From positions 62,001 through 126,000 of the forward strand of contig JAAESI010000024.1 in the NCBI GenBank assembly GCA_024229515.1: a stretch of DNA of 64,000 nucleotides, given 5' to 3'. The position numbers and the translations under genes are program-made. This document shows, piece by piece, positions 16,681-26,347 of this stretch (its first letter is position 1; each line of letters opens with the position of its first letter). The stretch is from Pseudomonadota bacterium (GTDB lineage Bacteria; Myxococcota_A; UBA796; UBA9615). The notes below the pieces were generated by a model. That model had not been told where the DNA came from. It saw nothing but the letters and a program-made list of their open reading frames with translations, and made no database searches.

Positions 16681-17443
16681 CGGAGTACCCCCCCTGCCGC
16701 CGCATCCGCTTCAGCAGTGTCTTGACGTGGACCACGTCGCGTTTGTAGTTCCCCGTCAGGGCGAAGAGCACGAGGTTGATGCCGAGCTTGAGCGCCTCGG
16801 TCCGCTGGCGGCGTCCGCCGGGGATGACGTCCAATGAGTAGGTGCCGCCCGAGGAGCGCCACAGCGCCCCCAGGAGGTCGTTGCGGCAGTACAGCACCGG
16901 CGTGATGTCGCCCAGCCACATGCCCTCGATGCTCTTGCGCACGAGCACGCGTCCGCTGACCCCGCGAACGAGGAAGAAGGAGCGGTAGATCGCGTGATTG
17001 CGGCCCACCCGGCCCAGCTTGGTGCCAGGGAGGATGCGGGCGAGGTCGCGCCGCACCGCGCGGTCGAAGTCGCTCGCCTCCAGGGCGGTGGCGTCGTCGA
17101 TGAAGAGGAAGCCGCCCTCCCGCAGGTACAGGCGGAGGTTCGTCACCGCGGCGTCCGACAACGGCTCAAAGTGGCGGTCGCCGCTGAGCACGACGAACGG
17201 CTGACTGAAGATCGCGTCCGAAGCGGGGTCGATCTCCGGGACCTCGAGGCTCGGCTGCACCGAGCTGTTCTCGGCCACTTCCTTGAGCAGATCGGCGAGC
17301 GCGCCGGGGCGGGGGTTCGGGAGGTCGGCGACCGCCAGCCGGGCTGCCCCGATGGGGGCATCACCGAGCGCGCCCGCCCGCCGGGGAGCGGCCAGCGCGA
17401 GGCCTCCCAAACCGGCCAGAGCGAGGAACTCACGCCTCCTCAC
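16673..17443 (-). CDS. DUF4159 domain protein with Tat-like signal
   Basis: 256 residues. The N-terminus MRRREFLALAGLGGLALAAP is a twin-arginine signal with cleavage probably near residue 25, so the protein is exported folded. The DUF4159 core shows the GATase-like Rossmann segments PFVVLSGDRHFEPLSD and LREGGFLFIDDATAL, followed by conserved HAIYRSFFLV, VLYCRNDLLGALW and LGINLVLFALTGNYKRDVVH. The domain resembles glutamine amidotransferases without the catalytic triad, and its role is unknown. Overlaps by 4 bp with the BatA/VWA gene upstream (ATGA) and by 8 bp with the next gene. Confidence 0.85.
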   Translation of the reverse strand: MRRREFLALAGLGGLALAAPRRAGALGDAPIGAARLAVADLPNPRPGALADLLKEVAENSSVQPSLEVPEIDPASDAIFSQPFVVLSGDRHFEPLSDAAVTNLRLYLREGGFLFIDDATALEASDFDRAVRRDLARILPGTKLGRVGRNHAIYRSFFLVRGVSGRVLVRKSIEGMWLGDITPVLYCRNDLLGALWRSSGGTYSLDVIPGGRRQRTEALKLGINLVLFALTGNYKRDVVHVKTLLKRMRRQGGYSVE

Positions 17444-19563
17444 GCCCGCCTCCCCGCGAGGAACACCTCGCCGAGCATGGCCAGCGCCAGGAGCAGCAGC
17501 ATCGCCGGCGCCAGCGACGCCGTACGCACCACCTTGCCGGGCTCCTCGGCGGCGACGGACGCCCCGCCGCCGTGGTGGACCAAGCCCGGGACGGCGTCCA
17601 GGAGCAGGTCGCGGTCGGCAGGTACGAGTATCGACTCGTCCAGGGGCACGCGCACGCTGAAGACGGCGCGCAGCCGGCCGTCCGGCTCACGCCCGGAGCG
17701 GTCCTCCCAGAACAGCCGGTAGTGGCCGGGGATCGCGGTCTGGGCGAAGGGGGCACGCCCTTCGGCGTCGGCGCTGCCCGGATCGAGGGTGTGCTCGTAC
17801 CCGTCGGGCCCGGTGACCCAGGCGCGACGCTCCAGATCGGGCGGGACCGGGAGGGACACGCGGCTCCCGACCTCTAGCCCTTCGGCCCCCTCCAGCAGCA
17901 GGGTGCCGCTGAGCGAGCGGGCGATCTGGTGGGCCAGGGAGACGAAGATCGAGCGCACCGGCAGGTCGGTCCAGTCGTCGTCGACGCTGGAGGTGAGCAC
18001 GAGCACGCGCCCCTCCCCCACGCGGCGGTCGAGCAAAGCGGGCAAGCCGTCGGTGTAGCGCAGGAGCACGTCCGAGTCGGCCTTCAGGCGGGGGGCGGTG
18101 CCCATGACCTTGCCGAAGCCGACCCGCGCGAACACGCCCGCGCCGCCGGTGCGGAAGACGCGGAAGACGTCCTGCTCCATCGGCGGCAGGGACAGCCCCA
18201 TCGGCGCCTCTTCGAAGGTCCCGCGTCCGCGCGTCTTGATCTCGGTGAAGTCGGCTGGGAGGAGCGAGCCGAGGGCGTCGTTGTACAGATCGGGGTCGAC
18301 GCGCGCGCCGACGGAGATGAACAGCCCGCCGCCGCGTTTGACGAACCCCTCGAGCTCGGAGACGAGGGGCCGGGGATCGGCCACGTTGCACAGGAAGACG
18401 ACGTCGCCCGCCCCTCCGGCGATCGAGCGCAGCTCCTCCGCCTTGACCACCCGCGGGCGGATGCGGGACGGCGAGCCGGGCCCCGGCTGCAGCGCCTTCT
18501 CCAGGTACCAGACCTCGTCGTCGCGGGGGTTGGCGCCGCCGTCGCCGCTGACCAGCAGGACGGACAGATCGCTGTCGCCCTCCAGCACCAGCGGCCAGGC
18601 GTCGTCGGCGGGCACGCCGTCGGTCGGCACCGTGAGCGTGGCGCGGCGCTGGCCCGAGGGCGGCAGGGGGAGTGAGAAGGAGCGGGACGCCTCGCCGGAC
18701 TCGTCGAACTCGAGATCGCTGACGACCTCGACGCCGTCTTCCAACCCCAGGGTCAGGGGCACGCCGCGGGTCGGGCGGGGGCCCACCGCGCGGGCCTCCA
18801 CTTCGACGCGGATCCCCTCCCCTCGCTTGAGCCCTCCCCGGACGGTGGCGTCCGTGACGAAGCGGTTGGTGCGTCGTTCTCCGAGGAGGTCGTGGTAGTG
18901 GACCGTCACCTCCGCGGGCCACGAATCGGCGAGCCCCGCGGGGAGTTCGGTCGCGGTTCCATCCGACAGCACGAACACGTTCGCGCTCCCCACGGCGGAG
19001 TCCCGAAGCAGCTCACGGGCGCGGCGAAGAGCCCGATCCAGATCGGTCCGACCGGCCCCCATCTCCAGATCATCCAGGGCCCGCGTCAAGCGCTCACGCT
19101 CCGCCGTGAGTCCGGGCGGGACCACCGCAGCGCTGCCGTCGAACGTGATCACCGCTGCGAGCGTACCGTCGACCAGCCCGTCCAGCAGCGACGCCGCCTC
19201 GGAGCGCGCCTCGTCGAACACGGTCTGGCCCGCGTCGGACGCCGACATCGAGGCCGAGGTGTCGATCAGCACGACGGTCGTGCGGGTGGGATCGAGGCCC
19301 GCCAGGGCGGTCGCCGTCCACGTCAACGACGGGCGGGCGAACAACATCACCACGCCCGCCACCGCGAGGCCCCGGAGCAGCAGCAGCAGCAGCGACTCCA
19401 GCCGACGCCGGCGGCGGACCTTGAACTCGGAGGCGCGCAGGAACCGGAGCGTGGGAAACTCGACGGTGCGGACCTCCCGGTAGCCGGTGAGGTGCGCGAA
19501 CACAGGCAGCGCCAGCAGCGCCAGCCCCCCGAGCATCCACGGCAGCGCCCAACTCAGCCCCAC
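17440..19563 (-). CDS. BatA-domain / VWA membrane protein
   Basis: 707 residues. The N-terminal BatA segment is a membrane helix plus FPTLRFLRASE, followed by the basic RRRRRLESLLLLLLRGLAV second helix; the VWA domain starts near residue 95 with VLIDTSASMSASD (MIDAS DxSxS). Central Ig-like parts and a degenerate amidotransferase-like part follow, and a C-terminal membrane helix (LAPAMLLLLALAMLG) ends the chain just before its Arg-rich terminus. BatA-type proteins work with MoxR ATPases and DUF58 proteins at the envelope. Overlap with the DUF58 gene is 10 bp. Confidence 0.82.
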   Translation of the reverse strand: MGLSWALPWMLGGLALLALPVFAHLTGYREVRTVEFPTLRFLRASEFKVRRRRRLESLLLLLLRGLAVAGVVMLFARPSLTWTATALAGLDPTRTTVVLIDTSASMSASDAGQTVFDEARSEAASLLDGLVDGTLAAVITFDGSAAVVPPGLTAERERLTRALDDLEMGAGRTDLDRALRRARELLRDSAVGSANVFVLSDGTATELPAGLADSWPAEVTVHYHDLLGERRTNRFVTDATVRGGLKRGEGIRVEVEARAVGPRPTRGVPLTLGLEDGVEVVSDLEFDESGEASRSFSLPLPPSGQRRATLTVPTDGVPADDAWPLVLEGDSDLSVLLVSGDGGANPRDDEVWYLEKALQPGPGSPSRIRPRVVKAEELRSIAGGAGDVVFLCNVADPRPLVSELEGFVKRGGGLFISVGARVDPDLYNDALGSLLPADFTEIKTRGRGTFEEAPMGLSLPPMEQDVFRVFRTGGAGVFARVGFGKVMGTAPRLKADSDVLLRYTDGLPALLDRRVGEGRVLVLTSSVDDDWTDLPVRSIFVSLAHQIARSLSGTLLLEGAEGLEVGSRVSLPVPPDLERRAWVTGPDGYEHTLDPGSADAEGRAPFAQTAIPGHYRLFWEDRSGREPDGRLRAVFSVRVPLDESILVPADRDLLLDAVPGLVHHGGGASVAAEEPGKVVRTASLAPAMLLLLALAMLGEVFLAGRRA

Positions 19564-20498
19564 GTTCGCTCCCCCACGAAGCGCGCCAGCGCCTCGTCCA
19601 GCGGCTGGTCGGTGACCAGGCGGAGGTACTTGATGCCGGCGTCGGCGCAGGCGCGCTCCTGCCGGGCGAGGTGGACGGCGAACTCTTCGCGGTAGATCCG
19701 GGCCAGTTCGCGAGGATTGAGGCTGAGTTCACCGGCTCCTTCGAGCCCCACGAAGCGGGTGGGCTCGGCGTAGGGGAAGCTGATCTCGGCCGGGTCGACG
19801 ACGTGCACGACCCAGGCTTCGCGGCCCCGCGCCCGGTGCACCGCCAGCGCCTCCAGGCCCGTGTCTTCCTCGGACAGCAGGTCCGAGACGACGATCACCA
19901 CGGAGCGTCGACCCCGGATGACCAGCTCTTCGAGCACCCCGGGGAGGTTCGCGTCGCCCGCCGGGGGGGCCACGACGGCGCGCTGGGCGAGCTCGGAGGC
20001 CTGCCGCTGCCCGCCCCGCACGGGGATGAGGTCACGGCCCTGGCCGTCCGCGAGGATCGCGCCCACGCGATCGCCCTGCCGGAGGAAGACGTAGGTCAAC
20101 GCGAGGGCGAAGGTGCGCGCGGCGTCCCACTTGCTCGTGGGCGCGGGAACCCCGCCCTGGGACGCGGGGAGGGCGCCGGTGGTGCCGAACGCCATGGAGC
20201 CGCTGCGGTCCAGGAGCAGGTGCACGGCCGTCTGCCGGTCGCTCTCGAACCGGCGTACGACGTACTTCTCGGTGCGACCATGCACCTTCCAGTCGACGTG
20301 CCGGAGGTCGTCCCCGGGCGTGTAGGCCTTGTACTCGGAGAACTCCGCTCCGCCCCCCAGGTGCCGGGACCGGTGCACGCCGTGTCCGGCCCCCAGCACG
20401 ACTCCACGGGCCACCGCGATCAAGCCCTTGGCCTGTTCGAGCAGCTCGGGAGCGAGGCCGGGGACGGGCCCGGCGGTGGGGGCGGAGGTTTGGCTCAC
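19554..20498 (-). CDS. DUF58 domain protein (VWA-like, MoxR partner)
   Basis: GTG start at 20498 overlaps the MoxR stop (GTGA). 314 residues. DUF58 hallmark GGGAEFSEYKAYTPGDDLRHVDWKVHGRTEKYVVRRFE lies at ~45-85, followed by a VWA-like core HLLLDRSGSMAFG (MIDAS DRSGS). The C-terminal half holds VIVVSDLLSEEDTGLEAL. No membrane segment, so soluble and probably cytoplasmic. MoxR-DUF58 pairs are thought to act as chaperone-like systems; the client here is not visible but the adjacent membrane VWA proteins are the obvious candidates. Confidence 0.9.
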   Translation of the reverse strand: MSQTSAPTAGPVPGLAPELLEQAKGLIAVARGVVLGAGHGVHRSRHLGGGAEFSEYKAYTPGDDLRHVDWKVHGRTEKYVVRRFESDRQTAVHLLLDRSGSMAFGTTGALPASQGGVPAPTSKWDAARTFALALTYVFLRQGDRVGAILADGQGRDLIPVRGGQRQASELAQRAVVAPPAGDANLPGVLEELVIRGRRSVVIVVSDLLSEEDTGLEALAVHRARGREAWVVHVVDPAEISFPYAEPTRFVGLEGAGELSLNPRELARIYREEFAVHLARQERACADAGIKYLRLVTDQPLDEALARFVGERTWG

Positions 20499-21565
20499 AG
20501 GCGGCTCGGACCATCCACGGTCTTGACGAGGTGGTCGACCACGTCGCGCGCGGTCACGCGGCTGGCCTCGGCGCGGAAGTTGACTAGCACCCGGTGGCCC
20601 AGGACGGGGTGGGCGAGCGCGTGGATGTCCTCTCGGCTGACGGCGGTGCGGCCGCGCAGCAGGGCGCGGGCCTTGCCCCCGAGGATGAGGTACTGGCTGG
20701 CGCGCGGACCGGCGCCCCAGGCGACGTGATCCCGGACGAAGTCGGAGGCGCCCTCGTCGGGGCGGCTGGCCCGGACCAGATCGACGGCGAGGCGGACCAC
20801 ATCGGGCCCTGCGGGCACCGACCGGACCTGGTGCTGCAGCGCGATCAGCTGTGCGGGGGTGACCTGGGGGGCCGGCGCCGGGTCCTCCGTGGACGTCGTG
20901 CGATCGACGATCGCCAGCTCCTCGGCGTGGCTCGGGTAGCCGACCTCGATCAGGAACATGAACCGGTCGAGCTGCGCCTCGGGCAGCGGGTACGTGCCCT
21001 CCTGCTCCACGGGGTTCTGGGTCGCGAACACGACGAACGGCTCCGGCAGCGCGAGCGTGCGCCCCGCGGTCGTCACCTCGTGCTCCTGCATCGCCTGCAG
21101 CAGGGCAGCCTGCGTCTTGGGCGGGGTCCGGTTGATCTCGTCGGCGAGCACGAGGTTGGCGAACACCGGCCCCTGCACGAACGTCAGCTCCCGGTGCCCG
21201 GTGCCCCGGTTCTCCTCCAGGACCTCGGTGCCGGTGATGTCGCTGGGCAGCAGGTCGGGGGTGAACTGGATGCGTGAGAAGCTGCACGAGGTCGCCTGCG
21301 ACAGCGATCGCACCAGCAGCGTCTTGGCGAGTCCGGGCACACCCTGGAGGAGGCCGTGGCCGCGGGCCAGGAGCGCCACCAGGAGCAGCTCGACGACGCG
21401 GTCCTGACCGACGATCACGCGGGCCAGTTCGCGCCGCAGGTTGGTGGCCAGCGCCTCCACCTCGGCGGCCGAGCTGCTCGCGGCCTGTGCTTCGGCGCGG
21501 GCCTCCGCGACGGGATCGTCGTCCTGGGGAATCGGGGTCTCGTCCATGGGGGTTCCGTCCGTCAC
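20495..21565 (-). CDS. MoxR-family AAA+ ATPase
   Basis: 356 residues with an acidic ~35-residue N-terminal tail; the ATG at 21547 is an alternative start. Walker A GVPGLAKT (75-82), Walker B LVLADEINR (138-146), the MoxR-specific helix PPKTQAALLQAMQE, sensor 1 FATQNP and an AAA lid with SREDIHALAHPVLGHRV. Hexameric chaperone-type ATPase that remodels or inserts cofactors into partner proteins, usually those bearing VWA domains. First of the core MoxR/DUF58/BatA set; ATGA overlap with the peptidase gene upstream. Confidence 0.93.
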   Translation of the reverse strand: MTDGTPMDETPIPQDDDPVAEARAEAQAASSSAAEVEALATNLRRELARVIVGQDRVVELLLVALLARGHGLLQGVPGLAKTLLVRSLSQATSCSFSRIQFTPDLLPSDITGTEVLEENRGTGHRELTFVQGPVFANLVLADEINRTPPKTQAALLQAMQEHEVTTAGRTLALPEPFVVFATQNPVEQEGTYPLPEAQLDRFMFLIEVGYPSHAEELAIVDRTTSTEDPAPAPQVTPAQLIALQHQVRSVPAGPDVVRLAVDLVRASRPDEGASDFVRDHVAWGAGPRASQYLILGGKARALLRGRTAVSREDIHALAHPVLGHRVLVNFRAEASRVTARDVVDHLVKTVDGPSRL

Positions 21566-23142
21566 TTCAAGTGATCCGTGAGCACCGTGAGCACGCGCCG
21601 CTCACGGTCTAAGAGGTCCGTGTTGCCCAGCGTCTCGTATACCTGCGCGAGGCGTTCGTGGACGTGGGGGTCGAAGGGGTTCAGGGCGATCGCCTGTTCG
21701 CCGAACTCGGCCGCGGCGGCCAGGTTGTCCGTCGCGGCGGTCAGCTCGAACAGCAGGGCCACGCTCGGGGTGTACTCCGGGTACAGCGCGAGGCTCTGGC
21801 GCAGCACCTGGGCGGCTTCGTCGTCGCGCCCCAGGGCCCGCAGCGCGCGGGCCCGCTTGCTCGCCAGCGCCGGCGAGTGGAACGCCCCCCGGCTGACGGC
21901 CCGGTTGTACTCCAGCAGCGCCGCGTGGGTGTGTCCGCGCACGCGCAGCATGTCGCCAATGCGACTGTGCTCCTGCATGAGGGTGTCCGCCTTGAGGACG
22001 GGGTCGAGGGCCTCGCCCTGGGCGTCTTCCTCCTTGGCCGCGTCCGCGACCAACTCCGGCTCGAAGCCGGCCACGTTGGACCGGATCTGGAGGTCCTGCC
22101 GCTTGATGTGGGAGGTCACGCGCGTCTCGAAGCGGCCCCCGCTGCGCCCCATCACGAGATCGACCGCGCGGAGCACGTCTCCGTGGCGGCGCGTCTCGTC
22201 CACGACCCGGCGGTAGCCCTCTTCGCCCGCCTCTTCGAACAGGTAGTCCACGGCGAAGGCGACCTGCGCGAACGCCAGCGCCGCCGCCTCGGACGACGGC
22301 AGCGCCGCCATCGACGGGTGCATCGACTCGAACGGGATCAGCGCGTCCTTGGCCAACGCCTTGGCCAGCAGACTCTCCGAGTGGGGATCGGTGAAGGCGC
22401 GGCGATCACCGCCCCGCCAGGCGGACTCCAGCACCTTGGCCGACCCTTCCTGGAACCAGATCGGCGCCTCGTTGTGGCTGGCCCGGCTCAGCGCGAGGTG
22501 CACGTACTCGTGGGCGAGGGTGTCCAGCCAGGGGTAGCCGCGCCGCATGTTCATCGGGCTCAGCACGAGCATGCGATCCCACTTGCAGATGGCGACGATG
22601 CCCGTGGTCGCGACCCACTCCCCCGGAAGCCCCGACGCCGCGACGAACTGCTCGACGGTGGGGAAGAACTCGACCAGCACAGGCTCCGCGGGGGCGACCC
22701 CGAGCAGGCTCTTCATCGCCGCGTGCTGGCCCTCGAGGGCCTGCTGCGCGTACTCGACGAGGATCGCGTCGGCGGTGGGGGCGAAGCGGTAGCGGAAGTT
22801 CCCCTCGGTCCGCTCCAACATGCCGGCGGTCGCCTGCTTGCTGCCTTCGATCAGCCGCGGGAGCCAGGAGAACCGCTCGCGGAGCTCCTCCGGGGCCGCT
22901 TCGCCTCCGCTGAGGGCGGCCTCGGCCGCGTCGTAGCGTCCGTGGACGAACTCCAGGTAGGCGGCCGCGTAGGGGCGGGCGAGGTCGTCCTCGGGCACCC
23001 CCTCGAGCGCGCGCGTCGCCTCTTCGATGCGCGTCTGCTGGAGCAGCTCAAGCACGTCCTCGGCGTTCAGCTTGCTGCCCGCCGAGGCGGCCGTCGGCAG
23101 CACGAGCAGGAGCATCAGGAGCGGGGTGGCGAGCCGGATCAC
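21562..23142 (-). CDS. Secreted MA-type metallopeptidase with TPR repeats
   Basis: 526 residues. Signal peptide about 1-21 (LLLVLPTAASA). The zinc motif HEYVH is at 211-215 and the third-ligand segment IWFQEG at 228-233, the pattern of the peptidase MA (gluzincin-like) family. The C-terminal 150 residues carry TPR units (ALRALGRDDEAAQVLRQSLALYPEY and following). Exported, probably periplasmic. It is embedded with 4-bp overlaps between a DUF4175-type coiled-coil protein and the MoxR ATPase, so it likely works with them on an envelope substrate. The substrate is unknown. Confidence 0.8.
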   Translation of the reverse strand: MIRLATPLLMLLLVLPTAASAGSKLNAEDVLELLQQTRIEEATRALEGVPEDDLARPYAAAYLEFVHGRYDAAEAALSGGEAAPEELRERFSWLPRLIEGSKQATAGMLERTEGNFRYRFAPTADAILVEYAQQALEGQHAAMKSLLGVAPAEPVLVEFFPTVEQFVAASGLPGEWVATTGIVAICKWDRMLVLSPMNMRRGYPWLDTLAHEYVHLALSRASHNEAPIWFQEGSAKVLESAWRGGDRRAFTDPHSESLLAKALAKDALIPFESMHPSMAALPSSEAAALAFAQVAFAVDYLFEEAGEEGYRRVVDETRRHGDVLRAVDLVMGRSGGRFETRVTSHIKRQDLQIRSNVAGFEPELVADAAKEEDAQGEALDPVLKADTLMQEHSRIGDMLRVRGHTHAALLEYNRAVSRGAFHSPALASKRARALRALGRDDEAAQVLRQSLALYPEYTPSVALLFELTAATDNLAAAAEFGEQAIALNPFDPHVHERLAQVYETLGNTDLLDRERRVLTVLTDHLK

Positions 23143-26100
23143 TTCACCAGCTCCTCGTAGTAGCTGTTGTTCATCGGCCGGTAGCGCTCAGGGGCGTCCC
23201 CGCCGGCCTCCTCCTGGACCAACGCGCGGAACGCCTCGGGGCTGACGAAGTCGTCGGGATCGGGCAGCTCGACCTCGTCGTGGTCGGTGCTGTCGCCGCT
23301 GTGGTCGTCGGCGCGCGCCCACGGCCCCTGCTGGCTCCCCTGCCCTTGTTGGGGCTGTCCCTGCCCCGGCTGCTGGCCCATGCGCTGGCCCGACTGCATC
23401 GCCTGCTGCTGCTCCTCCAGCGACTGCCGGAACGCCTGCAGTTGGCCGATCGCCCCCTCCTGGGAGCCGATCGCGGGCTGGGTGCGGCCCTGGCCGAGGC
23501 GGCCGCGGGAGCGCTGCATCATCTGACCCGCGGCGTCCAGGTTCTCGCGGCCGGACACCGGGTTGTAGGCGGAGCCGCCCATCTCTTCCATCTGCTGGCG
23601 GAGCTCGCCGACGCCCTCGGCGGTCTGCCCCTGACGCTCCTGCATGCCCTCGCTGGCAGACGCGGCCTGGCCCTGGGCGCGGCGGGCGAGGGCCTCGGCA
23701 TCAGCCAGCCGCTGGCGGATGTCTTCGGCGAGATCGGCCGCGGCCTGCACGTCGCGGCGGGCGTCGTCGACCGCTTCGGCGCTGTCCCCGCTGGCTGTGC
23801 GGAGCTCGTCCCGGGCCTCGTCCAGGTAGGCGCTCGCTTCGGAGGCCTGCTGCATGGCGGAGTTGAGGTCGCCCTCGTCCATCCGCTGCTCCAGCCGATC
23901 GGCGCTCTGGGCCGCGGCTCGCGCCCAGCTCTGGACCCCACCCCGCGTGCGCGGGGTGAGTCCCTGGGGAGGCAGCGCCCCGATCCGCTGCTGAAGCTCC
24001 TCGATGTCCTCGGCCAGCTGCTCCTGCTGCGCCTCGTTGAAAGGATCGCCGGTGCCGAACCGCTCCTGCATCGCGCGGGTCTCGTCCAGGAGGGCCTGCT
24101 GCTCCGCCTCGAGCCGCTTGGACTCCTCGATGCCGTGCTGCAGCGCCTGCGCCAGCTGTTCGGCCTCCTGGCCGCCGGCCATCTGCTGCTGCTCCTGCTG
24201 CAGCCCGTCCTTCATCTGGTCGAGCGCGTCCATCGCCTGACGCAGCTTCTCCATCGCTTCCTCGTGCTTGCCCTGCTCCAGCAGTTCCCGGATCTCCTCG
24301 AGCGCGCTGCGCTGGAGCCCATCGGGCATGCGGTTCTGGAAGCCCTCGTCGGGTCCCCGGCTCCGCTCCGCCATCTGCTGGGCGATCTCCTGCAGCGCGT
24401 CCTGAAGCTCCTGGAAGGCGGCCTCGATCTCCTCGTCGACCATCGCCCCTTCCGAGGACTGGCGGATGAGATCGGCAAGATCGGCCAACTGCGGCTCCAC
24501 GCCGGCGAGCTGGTCGGCCGCGTCCTCTCCGATCTGGAGGTCCACGAACGCCTCCAGGTCGAGCACGATGCGCTCCAGCTCCGAGATGGTCTCCTCGCGC
24601 CTGAGCGAGAGCGTGCGGACGGTGGTGCGGTCGATGCTCAGGTGGGTGTCGGGCCGGATCTGGGTCTCCGCCACGTCGACGACCTCTTCCCAGCGGCGGC
24701 CCAGGTTCTCGATCGCGGTGCCGATCCCGAGGAACACGGCCCGCTTCTCGAAGGGGTCCGCCTCCATCGCGGCGCCGAGCTCCGATGCCGTCTGGAACAG
24801 GCCGACGGCGAGGCGGGCTTCCTGATCGTGCTGCTGGAGGATCGCCTCCCGATCCCCGTCGCGGGGCAGGGTCGCGTTGTCGACCAGCAGCGCCGCGAGC
24901 AGGTCCAGGCTCTGATCGAGCAGGCGCTTCTTCAGCTGGAGCACCTTCCGGTGGTGATCGCGGGGGGTCGGCACCCAGGCCTCGACCGCGCGCGAGCGCG
25001 TGACCTTGGGGCCGTTGACCGTGTCGTTGTCCCACGCCTCGACCACGAGGCGGAGCTCGCCTCCCTGGCCGTCGAGGCGGGCGGGGCTCCAGCCATGCAC
25101 GCCGTCGAAGTCGGGCCGGCCGACGACGTCGGCGATCGATTCGCGCGCGATCTCCTGGCGCCCCTTGAGCACGACCAGTTCGAGTCGGCTCAAGGCGAAG
25201 TCGTCGCTGGCGAGCACCGCCAGGGGGAGCACGTCGTCGGGTTTGACCTCGACCGTGCCTTCCAGCCCGGAGACCTCCAGATCAGGGGGATCGTCCGGCA
25301 GCGCTTCGACGCGGAACCGGCGGGTGCGGAGGGTCTCGCGGATGCGTCCTCGGCCCAACTCGACCCGGTAGTGGCCCGATCCGGGGGCGACGAAGCCGAC
25401 CTCGACCCGATCGCCCCGAACGGTCCCCTCGAATCGCACGGGATCACCTTCGGGGGCGTACCAGACGACCGCCACGTCTTCCCCGCCCGAGGGCACGTCG
25501 GCGGCGAGGGCGACGGCGGTCCCGGGGAGGGCCTGGAAGTCGCCGGTGGTTCCGTCCAGCGTCAGCGTCTCGCGGAGGCTGTACGCCGGCGGCGTGAGGG
25601 TGAGCACGAGGTTGCGGAGCACGAGCGTGACCGGCTCAGCGTCCTCGGCGGACTCAGCGTCCTCCGCGGCGAAGTCGCCGGCGGGCAGCGGTCCGAAGAG
25701 ACGATCCCAGCCCCGCTGGGACGGTTCGGGGGCGGCCAAAAGGACCAGACCAGCGACGAACAGAAGGCCGGGCCCGAGCAGCACCCCGCGCCCCAGGCTG
25801 GACCAGGGCAGCAACGCGCGGGGATCGACGACGGAGACGCGATCGGACGCAGCCGCGAGGTGATCGCGGGCGAGGTGGCGGGTGACGGGATCGTCCCACC
25901 GGCCGTCGTCCAGCGCGCCGGCAAGATCGACGGCCGCGTGCAGAGAATCCCGGGTCTCGGAGACCCGATCATCGACCGCGCGGGCCAGGTTCAGGGGATC
26001 CGCGGTGCGGCGCCACGGCGGAATCACGAACCGGATCACCGATCCGACGGCCCAGCCGATCAGCCAGATCCGCGCAAGAATGCGAACCCATGAGCCCGGC

Positions 26101-26261
26101 CCCTCCTCCGGCGCGCCCACCGCGGGAAGCAGCAGAACGACCGCCGCGATGCCCACCGCGGACCACGCGGCGGCTTCGAGGAGGGCGAAGGTCCGACGCC
26201 GACGTCGCACGGCCGCGAGGGCGCGGACGACGGTGGCGGGGAGGCTGGGTGGCGAACGCAT
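23139..26261 (-). CDS. DUF4175-type membrane protein with long coiled coil
   Basis: 1040 residues, first gene of the operon. Two N-terminal membrane helices (about 28-47 and 58-78), a third near residues 150-172 and a beta-rich periplasmic part (~180-420). A very long Gln/Glu/Ala-rich coiled coil follows (~560-960), with repeats such as LRQAMDALDQMKDGLQQEQQ, ending in a Gln/Gly-rich low-complexity stretch and an acidic tail. This is the layout of the DUF4175 family, which is regularly linked to MoxR/VWA clusters. Probably an envelope scaffold spanning the periplasm; that is inference. ATGA overlap with the peptidase gene. Confidence 0.75.
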   Translation of the reverse strand: MRSPPSLPATVVRALAAVRRRRRTFALLEAAAWSAVGIAAVVLLLPAVGAPEEGPGSWVRILARIWLIGWAVGSVIRFVIPPWRRTADPLNLARAVDDRVSETRDSLHAAVDLAGALDDGRWDDPVTRHLARDHLAAASDRVSVVDPRALLPWSSLGRGVLLGPGLLFVAGLVLLAAPEPSQRGWDRLFGPLPAGDFAAEDAESAEDAEPVTLVLRNLVLTLTPPAYSLRETLTLDGTTGDFQALPGTAVALAADVPSGGEDVAVVWYAPEGDPVRFEGTVRGDRVEVGFVAPGSGHYRVELGRGRIRETLRTRRFRVEALPDDPPDLEVSGLEGTVEVKPDDVLPLAVLASDDFALSRLELVVLKGRQEIARESIADVVGRPDFDGVHGWSPARLDGQGGELRLVVEAWDNDTVNGPKVTRSRAVEAWVPTPRDHHRKVLQLKKRLLDQSLDLLAALLVDNATLPRDGDREAILQQHDQEARLAVGLFQTASELGAAMEADPFEKRAVFLGIGTAIENLGRRWEEVVDVAETQIRPDTHLSIDRTTVRTLSLRREETISELERIVLDLEAFVDLQIGEDAADQLAGVEPQLADLADLIRQSSEGAMVDEEIEAAFQELQDALQEIAQQMAERSRGPDEGFQNRMPDGLQRSALEEIRELLEQGKHEEAMEKLRQAMDALDQMKDGLQQEQQQMAGGQEAEQLAQALQHGIEESKRLEAEQQALLDETRAMQERFGTGDPFNEAQQEQLAEDIEELQQRIGALPPQGLTPRTRGGVQSWARAAAQSADRLEQRMDEGDLNSAMQQASEASAYLDEARDELRTASGDSAEAVDDARRDVQAAADLAEDIRQRLADAEALARRAQGQAASASEGMQERQGQTAEGVGELRQQMEEMGGSAYNPVSGRENLDAAGQMMQRSRGRLGQGRTQPAIGSQEGAIGQLQAFRQSLEEQQQAMQSGQRMGQQPGQGQPQQGQGSQQGPWARADDHSGDSTDHDEVELPDPDDFVSPEAFRALVQEEAGGDAPERYRPMNNSYYEELVK

Positions 26262-26347
26262 CGACGCAGGGTTCCCGGGCGGTAAAGATACAACCCCGGG
26301 CCTGGGGCCGCCCTTCCACCGGTCCTAACCATTAGACTCTCCCGCCG

